The translations under genes and the position numbers were made by a program. A model generated the notes under the pieces. That model was given only the letters and a program-made list of their open reading frames with translations, searched no databases and was not told the origin of the DNA. This document shows positions 8,268 to 16,237 of a stretch of 64,000 nt of DNA, piece after piece. How positions within the stretch are numbered: position 1 is the first letter of the stretch; every line of letters starts with the position of its first letter. Source of the stretch: Flavobacterium lotistagni (GTDB lineage Bacteria > Bacteroidota > Bacteroidia > Flavobacteriales > Flavobacteriaceae). The stretch lies in assembly GCF_011392125.1 (NCBI RefSeq), contig NZ_JAAJBU010000006.1, forward strand, positions 1 to 64,000. The letters are read 5' to 3'.

Positions 8268-8339
8268 GGAGCCGGGAACCTGCTATCCGTTACAAGTCCT
8301 CGCAGAGCTCCGGGCTTTCCACTGCTATCAGGGCTAGGG
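8268..8339 (-). repeat. Dispersed hairpin element, type B
   Basis: Plus strand reads GGAGCCGGGAACCTGCTATC ... CTGCTATCAGGGCTAGGG. The AGTCCTCGCAG/CTCCGGGCT centre differs from the other copies. A partial copy of the end (CATCAGGGCTAGGG) recurs at about 8537-8550. No gene is seen from 8177 to 8803. Confidence 0.6.
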
Positions 8340-8388
8340 TTTTGTGGAAACAAGAAATGATAGTTTTGAATGTAAATCTGGCCTTGTA

Positions 8389-8527
8389 CCTGAAGTCCAC
8401 CGAACTTTTATTCCACTACGTTCCATACAATTCGCCCGTTGGGCTCGGGTCTCCTCTTAATATGCTGCGCCAGTTCGCTCCGCTCGTGTCACCCGAGGCA
8501 TTTGATATTAAGAAAATCATTAACTCG
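8389..8527 (+). repeat. Second dispersed repeat family
   Basis: Runs from CCTGAAGTCCACCGAACTT through CTCCTCTTAATATGC to CCCGAGGCATTTGATATTAAG. Related copies are at 12991, 29080 and 32816. A 68-residue open frame across it is a chance product of the repeat. Confidence 0.55.
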
Positions 8528-8766
8528 CAGCTAAATCATCAGGGCTAGGGCAATTAACTCAGGAATCATTACAATGGCAGTCGAGAGCTTTTTAGTCTCC
8601 TAACAAACTTCTCGACAGTCATCGCACAAGAATTTGCATCGCTTAATTCAATCAAGTTACTCAAGCATTACGAAATGGTTTTTTAATTCAAAAATTTTTA
8701 TTTCCCACCTACTGATTGTTAATGTTTAAATAAAATTCAAATAAAACCAATCCCACAGGCAAAAGC

Positions 8767-8774
8767 TACATTTG
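8767..8774 (+). promoter_or_regulatory. -7 box of the secreted-protein gene
   Basis: TACATTTG, 30 bases before the ATG at 8804, fits the flavobacterial -7 element. No convincing -33 TTTG is visible. Confidence 0.45.
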
Positions 8775-8803
8775 ACTATTACTAATCAATAAAATATTTA
8801 GTC

Positions 8804-9592
8804 ATGAAAAAAGTTATTTTTTGCGTGTTGTCATTTACCGTATTGGCCTTAGGGCAAACTTTTGCACAGTCGGTTGCAGAAGAAAATTTAAATTATGCCA
8901 TTCAATCTGCTGAAAATGTGCAGCAAGAAGTTGTATCTTCAAGAAAAGCAGTTAATCTATTGGTCAAGCAGTTAACCGTTTTGGGAAATCCGAACGCTAC
9001 TTTATTTAGTGATAAAATGCATTATCATGTCAATCAAGTTCAAAATCAAGCTGACGAAATTGACTATTTTGTTGCTTTAGCCAAAAGCAATTCAATAATT
9101 GATTTTTCTACAACAGCAATCACAGCTTTGACAACAGATTTAGTAAATCAAAATGATATACTACTAAATCTTACCAACCAAATGACTGCAGCAATTCAAG
9201 CAAACAATACCACTTTAGCTTTAAGCTTAGTAACACCAATACGTTCGGCACTAACAAAACAATACAATAAATCAGGAAGTATCATTACTAAAATAGGTGT
9301 GATCAAACAAAGCATAAAAACCTACAATGTTTGTATTAAAACTGTCGACTACTCAGGAAATCCTACCAGTTACAATGCTGGATTCTACTGCCAAAACACA
9401 GTAACAGGAGAATACATTTACACTGATAATCAAGAAGGAACCTGTTTTACAAATATGCTGCCTGGCACTTATGATTTTGGTTCATTCCAAGACTATTTCT
9501 GTGGTACTAGCTCTCAAACAGTAACCCTTTCAGATGCTTTAGTAAATGCTAATGGCATTATTGAAGTTACTTTGGTCGTTTGGTGCGAATAA
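8804..9592 (+). CDS. Secreted protein of unknown function
   Basis: I do not recognise a family. The 262 residues begin with a signal peptide (MKKVIFCVLSFTVLALGQTF ending AQS). Residues about 25-175 look alpha-helical with repeated Asn, Gln, Leu and Thr and could form a helical bundle. The last 85 residues contain five cysteines and a beta-rich pattern (TVTGEYIYTD, GTCFTNMLPGTYDFG) like a small carboxypeptidase-regulatory or prealbumin-type domain. No T9SS C-terminal signal is seen. It stands alone between cphB and cphA with its own promoter and terminator, so a cyanophycin role is only a guess. Its AT-rich composition differs from that of cphA. Confidence 0.7.
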   Translation: MKKVIFCVLSFTVLALGQTFAQSVAEENLNYAIQSAENVQQEVVSSRKAVNLLVKQLTVLGNPNATLFSDKMHYHVNQVQNQADEIDYFVALAKSNSIIDFSTTAITALTTDLVNQNDILLNLTNQMTAAIQANNTTLALSLVTPIRSALTKQYNKSGSIITKIGVIKQSIKTYNVCIKTVDYSGNPTSYNAGFYCQNTVTGEYIYTDNQEGTCFTNMLPGTYDFGSFQDYFCGTSSQTVTLSDALVNANGIIEVTLVVWCE

Positions 9593-9615
9593 TTTTTTTT
9601 AATGTTTAAATAAGG

Positions 9616-9645
9616 AAAGAGGTAGTTGAGCTATCTCTTTTTTAT
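9616..9645 (+). terminator. Terminator after the secreted-protein gene
   Basis: AAAGAGGTAG, loop TTGA, GCTATCTCTTT and a T run: rho-independent terminator about 25 bases past the stop. Confidence 0.7.
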
Positions 9646-9823
9646 TTGCGAATGATCCAACGAAAACCAATTTCATCCTTTAAAGTTATAATTTCAAAAA
9701 CGCTGTAAATCAAGATAAACGAAACAGGACAAAGGCATTTTAAAACTTTTTACACTAAAAAATATTTCAGTTTGATAATTATTTTATATTTTAACAAAAT
9801 CAATGTAAAATAGTTGTCTAAAA

Positions 9824-12448
9824 ATGAAAATATTAAAAATACAAGCGCTCCGCGGTCCGAACATCTGGAGCGTCCAAAGAAAGAAACTTATCCAGATGCG
9901 CCTCGATCTGGAAGAAATGGAGCAATACCCCACCAATAAAATCGACGGTTTCCGCGAGCGCATTGAAGCCATGTTCCCAACCATGATTGAGCACCGTTGC
10001 TCCGAAGGTGTTCGTGGCGGTTTCTTCTCACGCATAGAACGCGGTACTTGGATGGGCCACGTAATCGAACACATCGCCCTCGAAATCCAAACTTTAGCCG
10101 GCATGGAAACTGGTTTCGGCCGCACGCGCGAAACTAAAACACCGGGCGTTTATAATGTAGTGTTTAGTTATACCGAAGAAAATGTAGGCTTGTTCGCTGC
10201 CGAGAGTTCGGTTGCCATTGCCGAAGCACTTATTAAAGGAACCGAATACGACTTGGAAGGCGATATCAAAAAAATGCGTGAAATTCGGGAACGGGTACGC
10301 CTCGGGCCGTCAACCGGAAGTATCGTTGAAGAAGCCGTAGCCCGCGACATTCCTTGGATTAGGCTCGGAACCAATTCACTGGTACAACTTGGTTATGGTG
10401 TGAATCAAATGCGCTTTCAGGCCACCATCACTCAAAAAACCAGCAGCATTGCGGTCGATATTGCTTGCAATAAAGAAGAAACCAAACGCATGCTCGACAA
10501 CGCCTCCATTCCGGTAGCCAGCGGAAGCATCTGCGTAGACGAAGAAGATTTAGAAAACACCATCAAAAAAATTGGTTATCCAATCGTAATCAAACCGCTC
10601 GACGGAAATCACGGAAAAGGTGCATCAATCAACGTAGTTACTTGGGAAGATGCCAAAGCCGGTTTGGAATATGCTAAAAAATACAGCCGACGCGTCATCG
10701 TAGAGAAATTCATCACCGGATTCGATTTCCGCGTTTTAATTATCGACAACAAACTCGTCGCCGCCGCCAAACGCGTTCCGGCACATATTGTCGGAAACGG
10801 GAAAAATACTATTCAGGAACTGATTGATATTACGAATCAGGATCCGCGCAGAGGTTACGGGCATGAAAATGTGCTCACTGAAATTGATGTGGATCGCGAC
10901 ACTTTAGATTTGCTTGAAAAATTGAATTATACTGTAGATTCGATTCCGAAAAAAGACGAAATCGTTTACCTAAAATCGACAGCCAACCTCAGCACCGGTG
11001 GAACTTCAGTAGACGTGACCGATATGATGCATCCTGAAAATGTATTCCTTTGCGAACGCATTTCGCGCGTCATCGGCTTAGACATTTGTGGCGTCGATAT
11101 CATGGCCGAAAACTTAACACAGCCTTTAAAAGAAAATGGCGGTTGCATCCTCGAAGTTAATGCTGCGCCAGGATTTAGAATGCACCTCGCGCCGTCAGAA
11201 GGTTTGCCAAGAAACGTTGCTTCACCAGTAATAGACATGCTTTATCCTCCGGGAAAACCGAGTAGAATTCCAATTATCGCCGTAACCGGAACCAATGGAA
11301 AAACTACCACTACCCGATTGCTCGCACACATTGTCAAGAACAATGGTTACAAAGTAGGATTCACGACTTCTGACGGAATTTACATCCAGAACCATATGCT
11401 GGAAAAAGGCGATACTACCGGACCAGTTTCTGCAGAATATATTTTAAAAGATCCGACGGTAGAATTTGCAGTACTAGAAACCGCACGTGGCGGAATTCTT
11501 CGGTCAGGTTTGGGTTTTAGCCGTTGCGACATTGCTGTTATTACCAATATTCAGGAAGACCATCTCGGTTTGAGTGACATCCATACTTTAGAAGATTTGG
11601 CCCGAGTGAAAAGCACCGTGGTCAAAAGTGTCAAAAAAGATGGCTGGGCGATTCTGAATGCCGAAGATGAACAATGTGTAAAAATCGGGGAAGAACTCAG
11701 TTGTAACGTAGCCTATTTCAGTATGGATGAGGAAAATCCGCTGATTAAAAAACTATGTAAAGAAGGTAAAATTGTTTGCGTATACGAGAACGGCTTCATC
11801 ACCGTAAAAAAAGGCGAATGGAAAATCCGGATCGAACGCGCGACCCACGTGCCGTTAACTTTGGGCGGAAAAGCTAAATTCATGATTGCCAACGCACTGG
11901 CCGCTACCCTTGCCTCTTATTTGTGGGGCTTCAAAACAGAAGACATCAGCCAATCTTTGCAAACATTCATTCCGAGTGCGGCTCATACTCCTGGACGCAT
12001 GAATATTTTCGAGTTCAAGAAATTCAAGGTCATGATCGACTTTGCGCACAACCCTGCCGGTTATCGCGGTGTAGAAGATTACCTATCAAGCGTTGAAGCA
12101 ACCAAGAAAATCGGAATCATTGCTGGTGTAGGTGACCGTCGTGATGAAGACATTAAGGAATGTGCAAAAATTGCCGGACGGATGTTCGACCACATTATCA
12201 TCCGCCAAGAAAAACACCTGCGTGGCCGAACAGAAGAGGAAATTATCAATCTAATTCTAGAAGGAATCGGTGAATCCGGAAGAAGCGTTTCACACGAAAT
12301 CATTACTAAAGAAGTGGAAGCCATCAAACACGCCATCAATATTGCTGAAGAAGGCACTTTCATCACCGCGTTGAGCGACGTGGTAACCAACGCGATAGAA
12401 ATTGTTCAGGAATACCTTGACAAAGAAAGTGAGCAAGGTGTGATGTAG
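9824..12448 (+). CDS. cphA: Cyanophycin synthetase
   Basis: Builds cyanophycin by alternately adding Asp to the backbone and Arg to its side chain, using ATP. The 874 residues match the usual size. The layout is an N-terminal domain (about 1-160), an ATP-grasp domain (about 200-470, with PIVIKPLDGNHGKGASINV and EVNAAPGFRMHLAPSEG) and a Mur-ligase-like domain with P-loop GTNGKTTTTR near residue 488, plus ETARGGILRSGLGF and DFAHNPAGYRG. All of these are intact. It has its own terminator and is encoded opposite to cphB and iaaA, so synthesis and breakdown can be controlled separately. No clear TAnnTTTG promoter is seen in the 230 bases upstream. Confidence 0.97.
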   Translation: MKILKIQALRGPNIWSVQRKKLIQMRLDLEEMEQYPTNKIDGFRERIEAMFPTMIEHRCSEGVRGGFFSRIERGTWMGHVIEHIALEIQTLAGMETGFGRTRETKTPGVYNVVFSYTEENVGLFAAESSVAIAEALIKGTEYDLEGDIKKMREIRERVRLGPSTGSIVEEAVARDIPWIRLGTNSLVQLGYGVNQMRFQATITQKTSSIAVDIACNKEETKRMLDNASIPVASGSICVDEEDLENTIKKIGYPIVIKPLDGNHGKGASINVVTWEDAKAGLEYAKKYSRRVIVEKFITGFDFRVLIIDNKLVAAAKRVPAHIVGNGKNTIQELIDITNQDPRRGYGHENVLTEIDVDRDTLDLLEKLNYTVDSIPKKDEIVYLKSTANLSTGGTSVDVTDMMHPENVFLCERISRVIGLDICGVDIMAENLTQPLKENGGCILEVNAAPGFRMHLAPSEGLPRNVASPVIDMLYPPGKPSRIPIIAVTGTNGKTTTTRLLAHIVKNNGYKVGFTTSDGIYIQNHMLEKGDTTGPVSAEYILKDPTVEFAVLETARGGILRSGLGFSRCDIAVITNIQEDHLGLSDIHTLEDLARVKSTVVKSVKKDGWAILNAEDEQCVKIGEELSCNVAYFSMDEENPLIKKLCKEGKIVCVYENGFITVKKGEWKIRIERATHVPLTLGGKAKFMIANALAATLASYLWGFKTEDISQSLQTFIPSAAHTPGRMNIFEFKKFKVMIDFAHNPAGYRGVEDYLSSVEATKKIGIIAGVGDRRDEDIKECAKIAGRMFDHIIIRQEKHLRGRTEEEIINLILEGIGESGRSVSHEIITKEVEAIKHAINIAEEGTFITALSDVVTNAIEIVQEYLDKESEQGVM

Positions 12449-12466
12449 ATTCCGTTTCAAGAAAAT

Positions 12467-12504
12467 AAAAAGGATATCGTCTAAGCAGGCGGTATCCTTT
12501 TTTT
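12467..12504 (+). terminator. cphA terminator
   Basis: GGATATCGTC, loop TAAGCA, GGCGGTATCC (paired with two G-T pairs), flanked by A and T runs. Confidence 0.75.
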
Positions 12505-12632
12505 AATGACTATACTTCTGTTATTACTATATCCGTTGCATCTCAAAATTCAAAAGAAAAAAAAGATTTGTCAACGCAAAGAAGGTACTATGGGGGCTAG
12601 GCGATTCCGGAAAAAAGCATGTGATTAGACAA

Positions 12633-12857
12633 CTAAACCCGCGCTATTCGGGAAAACTTTAAAAAGACCACACCAGCCGTTGCAATGATAAAATTGATAA
12701 GTACCCAATACAAACGTTCCTGATATCCGAGAACTTGGTAATCAAAAAATCTGAGTTCGATATTGGAAAATAAAAAACTGGCTATCCCACCGACCATGAG
12801 CGTTAACCCAATAGCAAGAAGTACCTGTCCGATAACTTTCTGTGTTCGACGATTCAT
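12633..12857 (-). CDS. Small two-helix membrane protein
   Basis: Unknown function; 74 residues. Two hydrophobic segments are visible, VLLAIGLTLMVGGIASFLF near residues 12-30 and WVLINFIIATAGVVFL near 51-66, with a basic N-terminus (MNRRTQK) and C-terminus (KFSRIARV). A TATATTTG box on the minus strand at 12889-12896 lies 32 bases upstream of the ATG, supporting a real gene. No functional partner is apparent next to it. Confidence 0.65.
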   Translation of the reverse strand: MNRRTQKVIGQVLLAIGLTLMVGGIASFLFSNIELRFFDYQVLGYQERLYWVLINFIIATAGVVFLKFSRIARV

Positions 12858-12990
12858 AGTATTCTTTGATTTATAATGGTTTAGCCATCAAATATAATCA
12901 ATCCGTAAAAGTAATTCTGATTTTCAAAGCTGAAGTTGGTTTAAAAAGAAAAAACGTACTCCCGGATAGAAAATGCGTTTAGTTTTTACC

Positions 12991-13080
12991 GAATGTCCAC
13001 CGGACATTTATTCCGCTGAAGCTCCATACAATTCGACCTATCGTTCTTGGGCCTCCTCTTAATATCGCCCGAGCGATAGC
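12991..13080 (+). repeat. Second dispersed repeat family
   Basis: GAATGTCCACCGGACATTTATTCCGC, then CCATACAATTCG and GGGCCTCCTCTTAATATCG. It starts with the self-complementary TGTCCACCGGACA. Confidence 0.55.
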
Positions 13081-13097
13081 GAACAGACAAAGTAAAT

Positions 13098-13272
13098 GTG
13101 ACCACGATCAGATTGCCTGCGGCCATCTTCAAAGCTCCGCTTTGAGAATACTTTTAAAACAAAAAAACGCTCAAGCGAGCTTGGCTGACAACGATCAGAT
13201 TGCCTGCGGCCATCTTCAAAGCTCCGCTTTGAGAATACTTTTAAAACAAAAAAACGCTCAAGCGAGCTTGGC
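13098..13272. repeat. Tandem 87-bp repeat carrying tRNA-Leu 3' end
   Basis: Two units (13104-13185 and 13191-13272) contain the last bases of the tRNA-Leu gene (ACGATCAGATT in plus-strand reading), a TCAAAGC/GCTTTGA hairpin and the left part of the tRNA terminator. A 17-base match to the tRNA end (GTGACCACGATCAGATT) occurs at 13098-13114 and in the gene at 13300-13316. Confidence 0.8.
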
Positions 13273-13295
13273 GTTTTTTTGTTTTAAAAGTATTC
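13233..13295 (-). terminator. Perfect 63-bp palindrome, terminator of tRNA-Leu
   Basis: Arms of 25 bases (13233-13257 and 13271-13295) match exactly, and the centre CAAGCGAGCTTG is itself self-complementary. In minus-strand reading it starts five bases after the tRNA end and contains a T run, so it should terminate the tRNA transcript. Confidence 0.75.
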
Positions 13296-13300
13296 ATTCG

Positions 13301-13382
13301 TGACCACGATCAGATTCGAACTGACACGTCTTGCGACACCACCCCCTCAAGATGGCGAGTCTACCAATTTCTCCACGTGGCC
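13301..13382 (-). tRNA. tRNA-Leu (anticodon GAG)
   Basis: Minus strand: acceptor GGCCACG pairs with CGTGGTC, followed by discriminator A. The anticodon stem CCATC/GGTGG encloses loop TTGAGGG, giving GAG. A long variable arm (class II) and the GTTCGAATC T-loop are present. 82 bases without encoded CCA. Confidence 0.9.
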
Positions 13383-13418
13383 GAAATAAAAAAAGCCATT
13401 CAAGCTGAACGACTTTTG

Positions 13419-13491
13419 TGACCTGGCTGGGGCTCGAACCCAGGACCCCATCATTAAAAGTGATGTGCTCTACCAACTGAGCTACCAAGTC
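13419..13491 (-). tRNA. tRNA-Lys (anticodon TTT), copy 1
   Basis: Acceptor GACTTGG/CCAGGTC, anticodon loop CTTTTAA, T-loop GTTCGAGCC, discriminator A, 73 bases. Identical to the copy just upstream. Confidence 0.93.
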
Positions 13492-13522
13492 TTGGTTAGA
13501 GTTATGCTTTGTTGAAATTTTG

Positions 13523-13595
13523 TGACCTGGCTGGGGCTCGAACCCAGGACCCCATCATTAAAAGTGATGTGCTCTACCAACTGAGCTACCAAGTC
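13523..13595 (-). tRNA. tRNA-Lys (anticodon TTT), copy 2
   Basis: Same sequence as the neighbouring copy, 31 bases away; nearest to the shared promoter. The order of transcription is Lys, Lys, Leu. Confidence 0.93.
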
Positions 13596-13621
13596 AAAAA
13601 GTCATTTCTCTAACGCGGGTG

Positions 13622-13653
13622 CAAATATAAGGCCTTATTATTTATTTATCAAA
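13622..13653 (-). promoter_or_regulatory. tRNA operon promoter
   Basis: Minus strand TTTG (13650-13653), 20 bases, TATATTTG (13622-13629), then CACCCGC. It precedes the first tRNA-Lys by about 27 bases. Confidence 0.7.
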
Positions 13654-13727
13654 GCAAAATTGCCTTAAATTTGGGTTTTTTTAATAATTACTTTTAACGC
13701 CTTAATATATAAGGTTTTATTGCAGAT

Positions 13728-14243
13728 ATGAAAATAATTTTGCTCGGTTATATGGCTTCTGGAAAGTCAGTTATAGGTAAATTATTGGCGGAGCAACTCG
13801 GAATTTCATGCTATGATTTGGATGAGTTGATCGAAAAAAAAGAGCAGAAATCAATATCGAAAATCTTCGAAACCAAAGGCGAAATCCATTTTCGGAAAAT
13901 CGAGCATCAAGTGTTCAAAGAGCTTATAGAAACATCCGAATCTTTTGTACTGAGCCTTGGTGGTGGCACACCCTGTTATGCTGGCAATGATCAATATCTC
14001 AATGGTGCTTCCGTAGTGTCGTTCTATCTGCAAACACCGCTTATAATACTTTGTAAGAGGTTGGAAAATGAAAAAAAAACCAGACCTCTCATTGCTAATA
14101 AAAAAGGCGAGAAACTTCGAGAATTCATCGCCCAACATCTTTTTGAAAGAAGCTACTTTTACCACAAGGCCACTTACACCATCAATACTGAAACAAAAAA
14201 ACCTGAAGAAATTGTTTCAGAAATTCAGAAGCAACTAGTTTAA
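13728..14243 (+). CDS. aroK: Shikimate kinase
   Basis: Phosphorylates shikimate in the chorismate (aromatic amino acid) pathway. The 171 residues carry the P-loop GYMASGKSVIG near residue 7, the shikimate-binding DLDELIEKKE and GEIHFRKIEH segments, SLGGGTPCY and the lid arginine in KTRPL. The length is typical. It converges on the phosphoribosyltransferase gene, overlapping it by nine bases at the 3' ends. The upstream region is shared with the tRNA promoter, which points the other way. Confidence 0.94.
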   Translation: MKIILLGYMASGKSVIGKLLAEQLGISCYDLDELIEKKEQKSISKIFETKGEIHFRKIEHQVFKELIETSESFVLSLGGGTPCYAGNDQYLNGASVVSFYLQTPLIILCKRLENEKKTRPLIANKKGEKLREFIAQHLFERSYFYHKATYTINTETKKPEEIVSEIQKQLV

Positions 14244-14729
14244 TTCCGCATAATCACCTTGAGCATCAAAAACAACATGCACATGTTCTTGTAGTGAAGT
14301 GCTTAAAGATATGCCTTTAAAATCAGCTTTTACCGGATATTTTTTATGATTTCGATCGACTAAAACAGCCGTTTTAAATTTCGAAAGCGGCACGTCTAAA
14401 AAATGCTTTACACCATAAACTAGTGTTGTTCCTGAGTTCAGCACATCATCTACAAGTACCAACCCTTTATTGCTATATGCTTCTTTTGGCAGTGAAGTAG
14501 TAATAGTTGCACTCGGATTTTGTTTGTCAATGAAAACCTCGCAAAGCAACACATTCAAAGGCGAAATCTGTTGCAATTCACGGCTGATTTTTTCGGCTAA
14601 AACATAACCGTTTTTAGATATCCCGGCCAAAACAACAGAATCTTCGGCTACAAAAGTTTCGTAGATTTGATAAGCAATTCGGCGGATTTTATGCTCTATT
14701 TCGATGTGGTTTAAAATTCTGTGGTGCAT
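14235..14729 (-). CDS. Phosphoribosyltransferase family protein
   Basis: Type I PRTase fold, 164 residues. The PRPP-binding motif is LVLVDDVLNSGTTLVYG near residue 91; an N-terminal GISKNGYVLAEKISREL supplies the PPi loop. Sequence and size resemble PyrR/hypoxanthine PRTase-like proteins of Bacteroidota, but the nucleobase is not evident. It lies 17 bases after the S4-domain gene on the same strand, so the two are likely co-transcribed, and it meets shikimate kinase tail to tail. Confidence 0.85.
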   Translation of the reverse strand: MHHRILNHIEIEHKIRRIAYQIYETFVAEDSVVLAGISKNGYVLAEKISRELQQISPLNVLLCEVFIDKQNPSATITTSLPKEAYSNKGLVLVDDVLNSGTTLVYGVKHFLDVPLSKFKTAVLVDRNHKKYPVKADFKGISLSTSLQEHVHVVFDAQGDYAELN

Positions 14730-14746
14730 TTTTGTGTGGTTTAATT

Positions 14747-15130
14747 TTAATCTAAATTCCAGTCGGCTTCATTTTCATAATCATCCAAATCACGGCGGTC
14801 TTTTTTGGTAGGTCGGCCATCTCCGGTTTTTCGATAATGTTCTTTGGATAGTTTGAGCATTTCCAGATGCTGGAAAACTTCAGGCGGTGTTAAATCTTTG
14901 CGATAGATATCCACCAGTTTGGCCCCGACTCGATTCGGTGGAATATCCAATACCAATATTTTGTATGTAATTTGGTCTTTGCGGAAAGAGATTTCATCGG
15001 TAGCAAAAACTTCTTTTGACGGCTTGGCTAAATGCCCGTTAACGGTTACTTGGTTTTTCTTGCAAGCTTCGGTAACCATATTTCTGGTTTTGTAATAGCG
15101 CACACACCAAAGGTATTTATCGACTCTCAT
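14747..15130 (-). CDS. S4-domain RNA-binding protein (Hsp15-like)
   Basis: Small RNA-binding protein of 127 residues. The S4 domain fills the N-terminus (MRVDKYLWCVRYYKTRNMV, then KKNQVTVNGHLAKPSKEV). The C-terminus is basic and then acidic (GDGRPTKKDRRDLDDYENE). In E. coli the relative Hsp15 binds stalled 50S subunits carrying peptidyl-tRNA; that role is transferred here by similarity. It is probably co-transcribed with the downstream phosphoribosyltransferase. Confidence 0.88.
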   Translation of the reverse strand: MRVDKYLWCVRYYKTRNMVTEACKKNQVTVNGHLAKPSKEVFATDEISFRKDQITYKILVLDIPPNRVGAKLVDIYRKDLTPPEVFQHLEMLKLSKEHYRKTGDGRPTKKDRRDLDDYENEADWNLD

Positions 15131-15209
15131 GAATTTTCTTAAAATAGGCGTTAAATTGGCGTCAAAAATAAATCAATATTGTATCTTGCGCTGCTTAAAT
15201 TCCGCACTA

Positions 15210-16184
15210 ATGAACAAATTTAAACTATATTTTTTTCTTTTCTGTTGCACTGCTGTTATATTTTCTTGTAATCAATCAGACAGCGCAGATGAAGTTCCAA
15301 TCCGTGATTTCGATGAGCAATACGCAGATGATATGGCACTCATTGAAGACTATCTGAATACTCACTCTGTTAAGATTGAAGCCGATGACGAGGTCACAAT
15401 CGCTAAAATTTCTGAGACCAATACTTTGCCTTCAATTATGTCTTTGTATGAAAGCGAAAGTTATCCAAAATTGCTAAAAAAGTCGTTTGAGATTGACGAA
15501 AAAACCTACGAAATTTATTATTTAAAATTAAGAGAAGACAATTCCAATACTTCGTCCGTTTCACCTTCGCGAGCCGACGGCGTTTTAACTTCTTATCGCG
15601 GTAGTTATTTAAGCTACGAAACTGAGGTTATTAATGAGGGCGAAGAAAACGAAGAAACCATTACCACATTGAACACTACTTTATTTGAATATACACCCAA
15701 TCCGGTTGATTACTTTTTTCTAGACACTACCATTCGTGGTTGGAGAGAAATACTTCCACTCTTTAAAACTGGAAATTCAATAACCAATGAAGGGCAGCCA
15801 ACAAGCTATACTGATTTTGGTTTCGGGGTGATATTTATTCCTTCCGGTTTTGGCTACTTTAACCGAGGTCAATCGAGCAGCAGTGGCGTCACGATTCCTT
15901 CCTACTCTCCATTGATGTTTACCTTCAAATTACTGGATGTGAAATTAGGTGACCAAGATGCCGATGGAATCAAATCAAACGACGAAGATTTGAACCACGA
16001 CGGCGATTTTACCAACGACGATACCGATGGCGACGATATTCAGAATTTATATGATACCGATGATGATGGTGATGGATTTTACACCAGATATGAAGTAATA
16101 ATAAATGAGGATGGAAGTGTTACATACATAGACCGCAACGAAAATGGCGTTCCAGATTATCTCGAAGCCGACCAACACCCTTAA
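15210..16184 (+). CDS. FKBP-type prolyl isomerase lipoprotein with calcium-repeat tail
   Basis: Predicted outer-envelope lipoprotein of 324 residues. The start is placed at ATG 15210, giving the lipoprotein signal MNKFKLYFFLFCCTAVIFSC; the frame is open further upstream without signal character. The middle (about 120-260) resembles an FKBP prolyl-isomerase domain (RGWREILPLFKTG, then GVIFIPSGFGYF, SPLMFTFKLLDVK). The last 70 residues are Asp/Asn-rich (DQDADGIKSNDEDLNHDGDF, DDDGDGF), like thrombospondin type 3 calcium repeats. Cell-surface folding or stability is a reasonable guess for its role. A bidirectional terminator follows. Confidence 0.82.
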   Translation: MNKFKLYFFLFCCTAVIFSCNQSDSADEVPIRDFDEQYADDMALIEDYLNTHSVKIEADDEVTIAKISETNTLPSIMSLYESESYPKLLKKSFEIDEKTYEIYYLKLREDNSNTSSVSPSRADGVLTSYRGSYLSYETEVINEGEENEETITTLNTTLFEYTPNPVDYFFLDTTIRGWREILPLFKTGNSITNEGQPTSYTDFGFGVIFIPSGFGYFNRGQSSSSGVTIPSYSPLMFTFKLLDVKLGDQDADGIKSNDEDLNHDGDFTNDDTDGDDIQNLYDTDDDGDGFYTRYEVIINEDGSVTYIDRNENGVPDYLEADQHP

Positions 16185-16188
16185 AACA

Positions 16189-16221
16189 AAAAATCCCTTC
16201 AACAACTGAAGGGATTTTTAT
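16189..16221. terminator. Bidirectional terminator
   Basis: AAATCCCTTCA, loop of about five bases, TGAAGGGATTT, with A and T runs on both sides. It separates the FKBP lipoprotein gene from the convergent transketolase gene. Confidence 0.8.
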
Positions 16222-16237
16222 TTCAATAAATCTCGTT

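Noticed and set aside
8342..8548. 68-residue forward open frame
   Set aside because: It spans the end of one repeat and the second repeat family; its composition follows the repeats.
13098..13300. CRISPR array
   Set aside because: Only two units, no spacer variation, and the sequence is derived from the tRNA and its terminator.
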